Shown: positions 18,701 through 31,300, counted from the stretch's first letter. The stretch: DNA of 64,000 nt from Lunularia cruciata (GCA_948567375.1 OX419756.1:53112552-53176551), one strand, 5' to 3'. Notes: generated by a model not told the origin, from the sequence alone. A program made the numbers and translations.

Positions 18701-19674
18701 CCAAGTACGAGTCTCCAATCCGACTCTGTCCAGCGAGCCGGATTTCCTTTCTTCCCTTCTTCCTCAAGTCCATCGAGACACTTGCTCTCGATGATTTCTG
18801 TCATGAATCCTGGAAAGCTTACATTCCAGTTCCAGGCCAAAAACGTGATCCAAAGTCGGCTCAAGACTTTGATACTAGCTATTACATCTAACCTCCGAAT
18901 TGCATGATTTCTCACTGTGAATTAAGAGTTCTTCTTTCCTCCTCCCATCTCTTTTGCCTTCTCACTATTTCTTGATTTCACTCTAGCAACTTCTCCCTTA
19001 CACACTACCACAATTCCAACTTTATTTCCCTTCCCACGATCACGTGCAAGAGGACTTCTCAACGGCAAAGGAAAATTGCTGGACATTTCTTCATTGTGAG
19101 TTTGATTTTTATAGAGTTGCGCTTCTTCATCTTTCGTCCCTTTGAGTTTCTACCAAGAAATCACACCTCTTGCATGCACTTGTCACTATCAATTAACCTT
19201 TGCACGTATGGGCTGCCGGTTTTTGAATGGTCTCTTCTTGAACTTCTCGCCCCGACGAAAGGTTGTTAGACTATCTTCACCTCGGGCTGAGCTCCCCCCG
19301 ATATGAAGACAATTTACTTCAGGTTGTATGCTGATAGGGCATTTCCGAATACTTTGCATTATGACCCAAAGTCACTTTACTTTGGGTTTCATCCCGAAGA
19401 CTCTTTTCTTTGCCTTCTTCGGCCATACAGGGGCAATCCGACTTCTCTATACACTTCTTATCCTTTATTTTGAAAACAAAACAAAAAATGTGGGCACCAC
19501 AGGTTTCTCTGGTAATAAGTCCAATCTGAGTTCCTCTTTCTTGACACAAAGTAAATTACTTTATGTTCAACTCAAAGACACAATTATCCTTCTTTTGTAG
19601 CCATTCGGGTTCAATATGACTTTGATTGTACACTTCTTCAAAATATAAAAAAACCAAAAAATGTGGGTACCATA
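15745..19674 (-). mobile_element. CC-A: coiled-coil-protein element
   Basis: Its left end TGTGACAACCCGG matches the left end of CC-B at 24012, and its right end gtgggtaccata matches the CC-B right end gcgggtaccaca. Between them are about 800 bp of 3' non-coding sequence (15745-16560), a long broken ORF (16557 to about 18955) and a promoter region with a TATA box (19106-19114, minus). I find no direct repeat between its two ends. It interrupts the LTR of E10. No matching target duplication is visible, since the left flank is CC-C. Confidence 0.65.
16557..18955 (-). pseudogene. CC-A coiled-coil protein (gag-like, unknown)
   Basis: The likely start is the ATG near 18955 (MGGGKKNS), with a stop soon after (near 18922). 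The N-terminal globular part (18915-18184) has LSRLWITFLAWNWN, GYKVESYKD, VMKHQVVFFHKLF and LNLLNLAEQNWMVLHFHPDL. A lysine/arginine-rich then acidic segment (18199-17831) follows. Long coiled-coil stretches (17704-17399 and 17123-16557) are rich in E, K and L heptads. Total length would be about 800 residues. No zinc knuckle, protease or polymerase is present. I recognise no known domain. It could be a structural Gag-like protein of a non-autonomous element. Stops and frameshifts make this copy non-functional. Confidence 0.6.
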
Positions 19675-20510
19675 GCTAACTCCATATTATTACATTGTCC
19701 TCCACCACTAGTTTGCAATGTCCTCATTGCCATGGAGTCTTCAGACTCTAATATGGTAGTTTGAGCATTTTTGAGGTGAGGACGAGATTCTCATGTGGCA
19801 TCATGAAGGGGATATCCTTTCCAAAGGACCGTATACTCAATCTATTGTTGGTAGCCATGTTGGATAGTTTTATGGAAAGAATATGATCAACTTTCTATTC
19901 TTCATGATTGTTAATCAGGATTGGAGGAAGAGGAGGTTGGACACTAGTAAGAAAGGAAGATGGATTAGAGACAAGGTTTTTACTTTAAAATATAGAAGAC
20001 ATGACGAATCCATATATAACTAAGAAGTGCAAGTTTGTAGGCAACAAGAGAAATAGTTTGAGTAATATCAGATGGACCTATCCAATTTTGAGCAAGCTTA
20101 TGGTAAGCTTGCTCCAAATACAAGTATGAGTATAAGGAGGGAGAGGAAATTTATTGAAGAAGAGCATGACTTTATCATCTATTTGGAAGGTGAGATCACA
20201 ATGATATTTGTAAGCATATTAATGTTGCCAATTCAAGCAACAAGAAGATGAGACTTAGCTTGGTGCAAGGATGCAAATATTATGGAGAAGAAGGTGGAAG
20301 TATGAGGAACATGAGATGGTGGTGAAGCAAGAAGAAAATCAAGAATAAGTAACTCATATTCATAATTAAGGAAAAGGTAGAGAATCTAATACTTGCCTAT
20401 TTAGAATTATTGTAAGAAAATTCAATAGCCATAGAAAATGTATCCCAATTAGTGTGGTGAAAGTTATCATGGAGTTTAATTTGCAACTACCAAAAGACTA
20501 CAATTGTTAT
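19675..20510 (-). mobile_element. E10: tail of an E2-like chromovirus
   Basis: On the minus strand: integrase Glu-region homology (HTNWDTFSMAIEFSYNNSK), then HCDLTFQIDDKVMLFF, a chromodomain remnant (HILSIKLSNMATNN) and a polypurine-like tract. The first about 22 bp of the 3' LTR (tgtaataatatggagttagc) remain before CC-A at 19674. Many stops are present. It is truncated on the right where the E9 LTR begins. Confidence 0.75.
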
Positions 20511-21987
20511 TGAATAGACACTAGGTCTATTTGGCTACAAAAGCTAATTTAGTCCAAATACTTATCAATCCTTCATTTTTTCCAAACTTGATGTTTGAAA
20601 TGTATTGAAGCACCCTTAGTCCAAGAAATTTATTAAACTCAAGATATTTACTCAAAGAAGTTTACAAAGTATGGATTTCTTCAAAATTTTATGAAGTATA
20701 ATATCTCTTCCCTCACCTCCTATCTATCTTGAAAAATAGATTCATGTTTATCAATAACTATTAATAAGCTTTACTCATGTCAATCCCAATCAAATAAATT
20801 CCTAGAATCCTCCAACCTCTCCTTCAATCCTTATCAAGTGAAAAAGAACTCTTGGAATCCTTCTTTCCTCCATGATCAATTCATCAAAGCTCTTGAAACT
20901 CTCCTTTCCTCCTATGTCAATCAAGAACCACTCCAATCTAAACACACTATCAATTCCTTGCTTTATTGATAAAAACCTTCTCCCATCAAAACCAACTCTC
21001 AATCATCCTATCTAATCAATTTAGAGCTTCTTGTAGCTCAAACCTTCTTTCCTAAAATCATGAAATCCTTTTCTCAATTAATCCCCATTTGATCAATTAA
21101 AACATTTTGACCCCTCAAACTTTTCTCCTTCAATCTCCATCAATAGATCAACCAAAAACTCTTGAATCCTCAATCATTGCCACTTCTCCCATAAATCCTC
21201 TCTCCTTTCCATAAAATCATGCAATGCCTCTCCATGGCACTCCAAAGCCCCTAATAAAAAACTTCCCAAACTCATCACAAGTGGATATGTAACCACATGA
21301 TGTTAGCCCTAACTTGCAGAAAGTCTAGTATGACAAGTGTCAAGCCAAAAAAGATTCCTAGAAAAAGGTGTGCTCCTACACAAAGTTGTGTTCCAAGCCA
21401 AAGGTGATCCCTGCCTAAAGGTGTGTTCCAAGCCAAGGATGATCCTTACCTAAAGGTGTGTTCTATGCCAAATGTGTCTTCAAATAGATGTAACTTTTGC
21501 TATAGATATCCAAAACACCACAATTTAGATATTCAATAGAAATACCTTGAGAAAACCCTTCTTACACTTTTGGACCCATAATCATGGAGACATCAAACTC
21601 AAAGTGTACATTGTGTGGTTCCTGCCCAAAGACATTTTCCAAGACAAAGGTGATCTATACCCAAAGGTGTGTTCCAAGCTAAAGTTGTCTTCAGATGGTT
21701 GTACTTTTGCTACATATCTCCAAACACCAAGATTCAAGTGTCCATGGAAAGCCCTTGAGAACAACCTTCCAATGAGATAAAGCACATGCAATTTAGACAT
21801 GTGAGCACAAAGATATCAAGTCCAAAGATCTGCAATACCACAAAGGTCTATATCACTCCAAAGTTCAAATGCTTGTAACTTTGCTACAAATTTCTAAACA
21901 ATATAATTTTGGTCTCAATGAACAATTCTTAAAAAGATGCTTCCAACAAGATAAAACAAACCCCATTTTGACATGTATTCAATGATA
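20511..21987 (-). repeat. E9 3' LTR (about 1.48 kb)
   Basis: The segment aligns with 31632-32743 over about 1.1 kb (shared: agtccaagaaattta, actcaag, gtttacaaagtat, aatctcttcc-like text and repeated aaggtgtgttcc motifs). It begins tgaatagacac and ends near 21987, just before a minus-strand purine tract (gaattaggggctaata). Repeated short motifs ccaaaggtg occur through 21340-21690. ORFs here are unrelated shadows. Confidence 0.7.
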
Positions 21988-23019
21988 TATTAGCCCCTAA
22001 TTCTCTATAGTAAAGGATCCTTTGGGATTCTCCAAAAAGCACAAAAATAGCTCTCCTTAAAGGTAAGTGACATCCACCTCCTCTTGACTTGCACATTTTC
22101 AAGATGTACATAAAATCCAAGTTGAAACAGATTTCATCACTCTTGATCTTCATCAGATTGATCTTCATTAGCATCTTGATTACTCTAATCAACATTTGTA
22201 TCCTCCATCTGATCTCTTGGAGATTGAAAGTCTTAAAAAGAACCAATTGCTCCTCTCTTCTTAAACAATTGTACCCTTTTACTAGCAATTAGTGCTCTAA
22301 GCATTGTCCCCTCCAATTCTCTCAACCAATATGTTCAATTGTCAAGAATCTGAACAATGACATAAGGACCAAACTACTTGCTAGAAAACTTCCAAGCTAT
22401 ATTATGTTTGTTATCAAGATTACTATGATAAACTAAGACCCAATAATTCCTTTAAAGAAGTTGATCTCAATCAATGAAGTTTATCAAACCTTGCCTCTTT
22501 TTAGGTCTGGTTACAAGTAACCATCTTAAAGCCTTTCTACATCTTCTAGGCTTTTGTGATAATTGTCTAATCCCAAGAGCCAATAAATCTTCAAATGAAA
22601 TTGAAATGCCATCTTTCCCAAGGAATTATAATACAAGTTGCCATTATCTCCTCATTAGGCATAACAAGTTTTTGTGCATACATCAACTCATATGGCATCT
22701 ATCCTCTCACAAAACTATGTGTATTCCTATCAGCCCACAAACCAAAGGATAGTACTTTAGACCATTGATGCACCTTCCCATTGCAAGCTTTAACAATGCT
22801 TTCATTACTGGAAATGATCCCTCTCCACTTTCTTGGTTCCTTTTGGATTGTAAGCAAAAATCAAGGATAAATTCACCCTAATCCTTTGGAATTATGCCTT
22901 GGCTTTTGCAACACCTAGCTCACCTCTATCTATAGCAAAATTTCACACATCCATATTGACAAATGATCTACTCCAAAATGAAACAACAAATGGATTTTGT
23001 ACTCTTTGTTGTTAAAGTC

Positions 23020-23049
23020 CTTCCTTCAACCTGATTAGGTTGAAGGAAG
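23020..23049. other. Perfect 13-bp inverted repeat with 4-base loop
   Basis: cttccttcaacct (23020-23032) and aggttgaaggaag (23037-23049) are exact reverse complements separated by gatt. It lies where E9 pol homology jumps from reverse transcriptase towards integrase. Confidence 0.85.
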
Positions 23050-24006
23050 TACACTTCAAAACCTTCTTATATCTTGGTGCTACATATTTCACAAATTCTC
23101 ATTATGGCTTGCACTTCCTCTGGACTTGCCTTCCTACCAAATGGTCCACACAAATGCCCAAGTACTTCACAAACACCAAAGGTTGATTTCTCCCCTAATA
23201 ATGTTAATGCACTTGTTCCAATCTTGAAAGAATCTTGTCACAATCCATTATATGATTGGGAATAAATTCCTAACAACTTATTGTATCCACTCGCTCATCC
23301 TTGTTTATTTCTACACATTCTTTGATAGGTTCATCATCCAAGAAAGGCATGATTTTCTCTAGAATGAAGTCACACAAAATCCTATGCATACCACTCATCA
23401 AATGGCCTATAGAATATGTGGCTCCTTGAAGTAAGGTACACATTTTGATAAGATATACTGATTGTTGTCAAATCCCTACTTCCTTCAACTAACTAAAATT
23501 GATTGTAACCAAAATTCATGTCCCTTATGGATTAAATGGATCTCCTTATAGACTCCTCTACAAACTCCTCCACTATAGGACTCACACCCATGTTCCTAAT
23601 AGTAACCTAGTTCACAAGTTACATATCCTATAAATCTGAGTTTCTCATTCAGTTTAAAAACTATAAACCACCTAGTAGAATAAGGAGCCATAAATGGCTC
23701 TAAAATTTCCATGTGAATCTTCTCATTCAACAAAGCAATCAGACTTGGCAACTAAGCCTTAGGAATATGAATTGGTCTCAAATTCCAAGGAACATGTGAA
23801 ATTGTGGAAATGATCATAATCAATACAATAGCTAGATCTACACATCCTATTTCTAATAGAAAAAAATCAAAGGCTTTACCATGTTTAGATAACATTTTAA
23901 TAATGCCTTCTTCTCTTCATCCATAAGAAAACTTCCCTCTCCAACCTTTAATATCTTCAAAGTTTCATCCAATAATTGATTATCCATCCTTGCTGGCTCC
24001 CTAAGA

Positions 24007-24011
24007 CTTTG
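24007..24011. repeat. CC-B target site duplication, left copy
   Basis: ctttg precedes the CC-B left terminus and is repeated exactly at 28444-28448. Confidence 0.85.
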
Positions 24012-25094
24012 TGTGACAATCCAGCAAATATCACTTTTGCAATAATTAGGTAAGTAAAGTTTGTTCCCGCAGAGATACTGGTCATAAAATGCTCAAATAT
24101 GAAGCAAATAGTAACAATCTCAGTTCTTCTTTATTGCATCTTTAATCTCTCAAGTAGCAACTACACCCACAAGAGTGTAGAAAGTGCTCAATCTTGACAA
24201 CTTGTCACTAATCTACACACTCATAATCACAACATAGCAGATCTTTCCAAACAATCTTGATTGTGATGATTTAGTCATTCCTAAAAATGTCACTACATTG
24301 CAAAATGACTTTACCTTAGAATTGTGTTCCACCCTTCCACTGAAGGCACAACTTCCTTGATCAAAATTGCTTCACATCAACATTACGTTACACTCACAAC
24401 TACAAAATACTACCAATAGTACAATTCCTCTTAGATCTGTCAAGGCATTGATCCAATTGCACTTCACTTAGGATCAAACACACTGAATGAAGATCACAGC
24501 TATAGAATCCAACACGTACATTGACTTACACTTCAGAATTCTCCATACACTCATAAACACAAATGCAGCATTGATACTTGGAATTAAGCTCAAGTGACGA
24601 GCATTGCTTCACAACACTTTGCTTTATCTATTCTCAAAATTTAATAGCACTAAACAACAACACTACAAATGCCTCCTTTAAATAGGTTGAGCAATTTGAT
24701 AGTTATCTAACTCCTAAACTGCTTCCTAACTACCTCTAACAACCTACAATTCTGAAATGACAAACCACCTCTTCATATCTGCCTCTTCTTATCTCAAATA
24801 TGTTTCTAATCCAATCCGATGTAAACTTTGACTTTGGCTCCCAAACCTGATGTTCCATCAAGAATTCCTCCATCTTTGAGTCTACTCAATTCTACTCCTA
24901 ACTCATCTATTTCTATGATTTCTTCACTACAAACTGCAATTGAGGTCATGGGTAACCTTTTTAATTCTTTATCTCCTCACCCATTCTTCTCTAATGTGTA
25001 AGGTATTGAGTCCAAGACACCTGAACTCCTACCTCACTTACTTTGGGTCTTCTAACTACATTCACTTCACTAAAAAGTTTATCCAACTCTATCC

Positions 25095-25780
25095 TATGAG
25101 CCGGCGTATCTCTCACTTAGGATGAACCTCTGATTGCTATTATGGTAGCGCACCATGGACTAAAAAGGCAAGGAATCCCAACTCCATTTTACTCCTCCAA
25201 GGCTAACACTCCAAGACTCAAGACATTGCTCACTAGAGAACTCAATGAGAGAGAGATAGTTACAAATGAAAGGATGATGAGAACCTCCTCACCCCTAGTT
25301 TATATACTTGTGAAATAATTATGCACCAAATTTACTAATGATTGGAGTAACTCAAGTAACTAGGCCAAAAGTCAAATAAAGTCAAGCAATATAAAGGCAT
25401 ATCCATCCACATGGGCATATTCCACTAAGCATGTAATCTTATCTTGACCCAACTACTAAGTCAAGGATTCCTTCACATGGGCTATCCTTGGACTATAGAA
25501 GAAAAACAAAAAGGCTTATGGGCCCAAGAGTTCCCAACTCTTTCCTCAAAGCCAAACACCTAGGAATAATACTAAGTCAACACACTAGAATCCAAAATAG
25601 TGGTGCTCATCTTTTCCACTTCCTCTAAAGTAAGGTACCCACCATCTTAGCTATGACTAACTTTATCTAATCATGACTAATGAAGAACCATCCTTTATCT
25701 CTATATAAATAATATCTCTCAAGTATTTGTAATACTAAGCTAAATATCATAATACCATACATGCACAAATGGGTATTGCA
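25095..25780 (-). repeat. Solo LTR of the E4/E6/E7 family
   Basis: It aligns end to end with the E4 LTRs (33017-33708). It starts tatgagccggcgt and ends acaaatgggtattgca, with no internal element sequence next to it. It interrupts the CC-B coiled-coil ORF between LDLVRT and the downstream LFSEV segment. No clear target duplication remains. Confidence 0.85.
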
Positions 25781-26035
25781 GTCCTAACAAGATCCAATCT
25801 GAGACACACATTGTCTCCTACTTCTATCATTTTCCTATCTACCCATTCTTGTAGATGAATTAACAAATTATTCAGCTTTGTGCCCTTTGCATTCCTCTTC
25901 CTTGTCTCCTGCACCAACAACTTCAACTTGTGCAGCCTGGCTTCTTCCAATTTCCCTTTGACCTCCATGCTGAGCATTGTCTTTGTCTCATTTACCACTC
26001 TTGCTACATCACTGGCTTCCCCCATTGTCTTGAGC

Positions 26036-26066
26036 CTCTCTTTCTTTCTTTCTTTCTTTCTTCCTC
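26036..26066. repeat. (tttc)n microsatellite
   Basis: Five to six ctttctttctt-type tetranucleotide repeats lie within the CC-B coding remnant. They read as lysine/glutamate-rich KKERKKER on the minus strand. Confidence 0.8.
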
Positions 26067-28050
26067 CAATTCATTGCAATACATCTAATTTGTCCTCAAA
26101 CTTAGCCTTCATTGCCTCCTTCTCCTATCAATTTACTACAATTTGTTCTTTTGCCACTCTCAACAATCTTTAAAAATGATCTTCTTCCCTACCATGTTCT
26201 GCTAACTCCCATTGCTAGGCTTGACTTTTCTCCATGGCCCTCTTCTTTAGACTCTCCAACTCTTGCTCCATTACTGCTACACTTGCCTTTGAATGTATTA
26301 ACTCTACTTGCGCATTAGCAATTTCTCCCTTTAGCACTTGTACCAACACCATTATCTCCTTAGCTTCCTCATGAAACTTCACCAAATCCTCCCTCATCGC
26401 TTTGGAATGCTTACTCCAAAGAATCTATTGCACTTGAAGTTCTTTGGCTTCCATCTCTACTCTTGTTAGCTTGCTTCTCAACAACAAGGTTTCCACACTC
26501 CACTTCTCTACTACTCATCTCTTACGTTGAGGTTAGCACTCTACTTTCTTCTACTGTAGAAACACCAATAGCAGACACACAACCTTTGACAGATACTCCA
26601 CTCCATCTTACTTCTTGTCATCGGCTCGGATTTCCTCTTCCTCTATAGGCAACCCTCCTACTGGCACCTTACCCCAAAGTCATGATCTTTGTACCTTCAA
26701 GGTTTCCCCATCCAAGCTCTCCTCCTCTTTTGTGGTGACTTTACTTGGCCCCACTTTGGTTGCATGCATACTTCTCTTTCCCCTGGCAGTTCTTGGACAT
26801 GCCAAGACACCTTCTTCCTCCTTCTCACACCCTTGTTCAATAGTGGAGACCTCTGGACTTGGCTTCCTTGTATCCAGACTCCAGTCTTTGGATTTGCTGA
26901 ACCTCCGCCTTGCCTTTGCTACCACTACTCAATTCTTCACTTTGCAGTGTGAACTCTTCTTCTCCTCCTAAAGCTTCTCCCTTCAACTTAGTTTCTCCTT
27001 TGGACTCCTCCTCTTCTAGAGTTGATTCCTTTGCTTTCACCACCATTGCCTTTGGGTTAGGCTTTTGCATCTTTTGCGGCTGTACTGCCGCAAGGTGACT
27101 TTCACGCTTAGTTCACTTCCTTGCCTTGAGATGTCAACCGGTACAATTTTCTCCCTCCCACTCTTCTTGTAGTACTCATCCCCTTCTTGCACTCTCTCCA
27201 TATAGTATTGTTCATCTGTATCCGCCTCCTTGCACAGATCCGGATAAAAGTGTGATTGCATTTAGTTTCTCTCTTCCAAAGTCAATAAATTTAGCCCAAA
27301 GTAGAAATGTTGCGAAGGGCACAAAGTAATGTGGTTGCATGTCCATCTTCCAACCAAAAATCAACTACCTCACTTGTTGATGCAGACATTTTGCCCAATC
27401 TACTACTTCTCCTACAAACATTTGGTGGAAGAACACCGCTTGTTGCATAATGACATAGGTGGTTTGCTATGGCTTGAACATTGCCATCATTGTGCTTACA
27501 ATCCCTCTTTGCTTGGGGTCTCTATAGATATCCACCTTATACCCATTCTTGGTGCGAGGTCTATTGAAAGAATTTCTTACCTCAATAGTCTCTTCTGAGG
27601 CATCACAATTCCAATAGAAGATGGTATGTCCTAATTCTCCTACTTCTCTCCTTAGGACTGTTCTCCAATCCAACTGAGTCCATTGAGCTGGATTTCCTCT
27701 CTTCTCTTTGTGCTTTGGCCCATCCTTGCAATCACTTGCTGCAATTTCTGCCATGAAACCTAGAAAACTAAAATTCCAGTTCCAAGCTAGGAACGTGATA
27801 CAAAGCCTTGCTAAGACATCGATCCTTGCCACTACATCTAATCTACACATTGCAAGTCCTCTCACCGCACTCTGCTAACTCACTTTTGGGGCCATCGTGT
27901 GTTTCCTCACTCTCTTCTTGTGGAAGATCGTTCTCGAGATCCTAACCCACTCACTTCTTGTGGATTTGCAATTTGAATTACTTTGGATCAACTCTAAATA
28001 GAGACAGGGTAGCATTTAGACATTGTGCTGCTTCCTTGCAAAAATCTTGA

Positions 28051-28058
28051 TTTTATAG
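28051..28058 (-). promoter_or_regulatory. CC-B TATA box
   Basis: The minus strand reads CTATAAAATC about 160 bases before the ORF start. CC-A (19106-19114) and CC-C (15525-15534) have the same motif at similar distances, which supports a real polymerase II promoter. Confidence 0.6.
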
Positions 28059-28443
28059 TCCCTTGTTGATCGGTCATTCTTTAGTTGCTTCTTTGCTCCA
28101 ATCCCCAATTATGTGTGGTTGTTTCCTATCACTATCAAGAACTTCTTGATCCCAAGGTCATCACTTTCTTCCCTTGTACTTTCTTGATTGGCAAACCCCA
28201 AAGAAGTTTGTTACAGGTTCTTTGGATCAAGCTATGCTACCCAATATGCAGTCCCCTTCTTCATCTTTCTCTCTTGTCCATCTTGGGTCCTTTGGACTTG
28301 ACCCGAGGTCGACTTTGGGTTTGGCCCAAACACACGCTTCTTCACATTTTCCTTCTTGTTTACCCCTCCTTTGGCTTTACTAATGTACTTCTTCTTCAAA
28401 AATTTATAAAAATCATTCAAAACCAAAAAATGCGGGTACCACA

Positions 28444-31300
28444 CTTTGCTCCTTTGTTGTCTATCTCAACTGCTGCAATGAGTCCACAACTAGTAGCTGA
28501 GCAATTTGCTTTACCTTCTTGTTGATAGTTTATATTTGGTCTCAACCACTTCCTCTTGATACCAAAACTTCTCTCTTTTTTGCAAAAATCATCCACTATA
28601 TCATAAATCTCCTTGGAGCATTTATGTGTTATTGTTTCTTTATCCATCTCCATAGAATCATTGCAGATATTGGACATTTTACTCAAATCATCTAAGAAAT
28701 ATTTCTCCTCTAAAATCTCTTATATAAGTTCTCCCTCTTCCATTTCATTTTCCTCCACCAATACACATTGCACACTTTTTACATAGTCTCCTCCATTTCT
28801 CTCTAATTCTTCCATTTTATTAATGTGACACACAACCATCTTATGTGACATACACAAAATTTGTATAAAAGAGGTTCACTTGATCCTTTTGAAGCAAAAA
28901 TCCACTATACTTAGTGCCACTACATTCCTGCTTTGTAATGCACTTCCTAAAAATTCCCTTCATCAAGAAGATCAAAAACTCTCTCCTCATCTCTCAATTT
29001 GTCCCTATTCTTGTGATGGTTTGAGCCATCTTAACTCCTTATCCAAGCATATGCAGATCCATCATCCAAAACCTTGGTCTCCATCCTCAATCCAATAATA
29101 TAATAGGATTGGATATGTAATTTTTTCATAGATAAAGAAGTTTTGGAAGCCACTTACATCCCCAATATTAAAATTGACATTAGGGCGTGCTCCATACAGC
29201 TCACTTCTAGTGTTCTTCACCCCTTTGACCTTCCACTTATGATCATCAATACGCCATACTCTTTATCATACAAATCCATAGAAATCATATTCAATTCAAA
29301 ACCATGATCAATTAATACTACAATCAGCTCCTCCCAACCTTCTAACTTGAAAAAATTTTCATTGTAGCTTGTGCTTGATAATTTTGGCTAAAATGACTCC
29401 TTATATCCTTGGCTCTAACTTCATCCTCAAATCTCACTTGGTAGCTTTTATGGGTAGCTTTGGAATGAAAGCATTGTGCACATCTACCCTTGACTTTTGC
29501 AATTTGAGTCTTAGGAAATCTAAGCCCTTCTATTTGATAGCACTTCCTCTTGATTAAATCAATAATCACCTCATAAAACTCCTTAAATACTCCAAGTACT
29601 TCCCCAAGTGTAAATTCTACCTTCAAGATCATGTTGTTCAAAATCTTCCTCATATCAATTGTGGCTTCAATCTCAAATTGGAGTTTGTGAGCAAGAAATT
29701 CCACTCTCTTGTCCTTTCCACTTCCTCTAAATATTTTTTAGTTTTTTCTTCAACCATCCCTTCATTCATGAATGTATCCTTCTCAAGGAGTTTTTATTAC
29801 TTCACTTTAGGCTCCAATGCAAGCCTCTATTTAATTTCAGGCTTTGGTGTGGGCCTTCCTCCTACATGTGTTTGTCATTTTGATGCTCCAACTTCTTCAT
29901 TGCTATCTCTTTTACTCTTCTCCTCCACCAAGACATCATATTTGGTCTTTGCAATGCAAGCATGAATAGACATTGAATCTATACGGTCATTACAACCAAT
30001 TGACTTTCTGATGGTATTACCTATCCCTTGTTGTATATCTCCAGACACTTTTTTCTTATGGATAGAATTTTGAACTTGTGACCACATAGAGTCATACAAG
30101 TCCTCCTCATCCTCTACTTGAATTTGATAGTTCATAGCTTCCGCCCGTGACATTATATGAGAAGTAAGAATATCCTTAGCTAACTTCTTCATACCTCCTT
30201 TGCCAAATTTTGTCTTCATTTGGTTGTTCATCTCCTTCAAACATATTAGGGCGTCCTTGCAAAAGACCACTCCTTTTTGCAAAGCTTCATTGAATTCCCC
30301 ATATTGGCCTCTTTTATGAGTTAGAAGGTCACATCACATACATAACAATTGCAATCCTACATCCTTAACAACTCCTTGCTCTCTATTCACCATCTCATTA
30401 CCAGCTTGCTTGCCAATGGCCTTAATCTTAGACATTTGAACCTTCAAATTCTTAAACATGCTCACTAGATCCTCAATTGAAATATCTTCTACCTTAGGAA
30501 CAATTGACATAACATTTTACTTGCTTGTTGGCTCTTCATGAGAAACATTACTTGCAGTAATGAGTAAAGATATAATTTACAATATCTGATCTTTACATAT
30601 CTATTTATCTATCAACAATGTTATATCATCTTCAACATCCCTCTAATTAGTTGTGAGTCCTCTCTCCTCAACTTTGTTCTCCAAGAGCACTTCCAATTTC
30701 TCATGCAAAACAAGGTATGCAGCTTGCAAGAAAAGCGCAATCTTCTTTGCATCCAAATTGAGGTTCTCTAGCATAGGATGTTGTGAAAACTTCCTCTCAA
30801 ATTCCTTCAAAATTATTCATCATTGTTAGATGCTTATTTGGTCTCCCTGTCCACTCCAAAAATGATCTTCTTGTCACCTTCTCATAATCCTTTATTAAAA
30901 ACTCATCCTTTAGTGCACATAAAAAAAGTGGCCAATCCTCTCTAATTGCTTGTGCTAACCTATTGATTACATCTCTCAACTCATGTATGGAAGCAAATAA
31001 AAATATGATCACCCTATCTTGATTAGAAACCTTTTGCACATCCATTGACAACTTGTAAAATCTCATAAACTTTAAAATCTCCTCCTTATCAAACTGATCA
31101 TTCTCATTGATGATAGGTTGTAATATTTTTATAAAGACTCTCATCTCTCATCCACTTGTTGTTGATGCATGTATATCATAAATACTTGGATCATCTTCAT
31201 TGCATATAGATCCAACTCTCCTTGGGACCATGAGCAAGTCTCTTGAGATGATAATCTTGCTTCTTGATCACTCATTTCACTTAATCTCCCATGGCACGCG
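28444..31300 (-). pseudogene. E9 gag and protease remnant
   Basis: Minus-strand fragments in order are: gag-like REDWPLFLCALKDEF and SFLEWTGRPNKH (31144-30797); a gag/linker region (30282-29875); VEFTLGEVLGVFKEF and HKLQFEIEATID (29704-29342); and a protease-like stretch near 29130-29330 with VLIDHGFELNM and later ELYGARPNVNFNIGDV. The protease active site reads D-H-G. The type resembles a gypsy clade with DHGSE-type proteases seen in fungi and some plants. Stops are frequent. The segment joins pol at 24011 once CC-B is removed. Confidence 0.65.

Larger units (their letters stand above)
21988..24011 (-). pseudogene. E9 pol remnant (reverse transcriptase and integrase end)
   Basis: Translated on the minus strand with many frame changes. 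Near 23500-23600 are MGVSPIVEEFVEE and SRDLTTIS (reverse transcriptase fingers/palm). Near 23200-23300 is DKILSRLEQVH, and near 23110-23160 VLGHLCGP-like sequence (palm/thumb). Near 22700-22860 is SIVKACNGKVHQWSKVLSFG followed by LWADRNTHSFV (integrase C-terminal region). RNase H and the integrase core are largely missing between about 23050 and 22850, so an internal deletion is likely. Upstream coding (gag, protease) continues at 28444 beyond CC-B. No part is functional. Confidence 0.65.
24840..27895 (-). pseudogene. CC-B coiled-coil protein, broken and interrupted
   Basis: The start is MAPKVS near 27895, followed by a TAG. The N-terminal part (27865-27037) contains LARLCITFLAWNWNFSF, GYKVDIYRD and EQYYMERVQEGDEYYKK. 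A charged middle follows (27070-26680, EESKGETKLKGEALG), then coiled coils (26397-26215 and 26025-25785: HKLKLLVQETRKRN). The last part lies at 25094-24840 beyond the solo LTR. Domain order and several motifs match CC-A and CC-C, so the three copies share one ancestral gene of roughly 800-1000 codons. No enzymatic domain is recognised. Confidence 0.65.
24012..28443 (-). mobile_element. CC-B: coiled-coil-protein element, complete ends
   Basis: The minus-strand unit starts TGTGGTACCCGC (28443) and ends GGATTGTCACA (24012), with perfect 5-bp flanking ctttg duplications, splitting E9 pol from E9 gag-protease. Removing the inserted solo LTR leaves about 3.75 kb. The termini are TG...CA as in LTR elements, yet I see no LTR-sized direct repeat between the two ends. 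Contents are a TATA-containing leader, one long broken coiled-coil ORF and a 3' tail with an AATAAA-type signal (24130-24135, minus). It could be a very long solo LTR with an internal gene, or a non-autonomous unit of unknown class. Confidence 0.75.

Noticed and set aside
20511-21987. Short-motif repeats (ccaaaggtgtgttcc) as a CRISPR-like array
   Set aside because: Spacing is irregular, units are degenerate, and the segment aligns with a second LTR copy.
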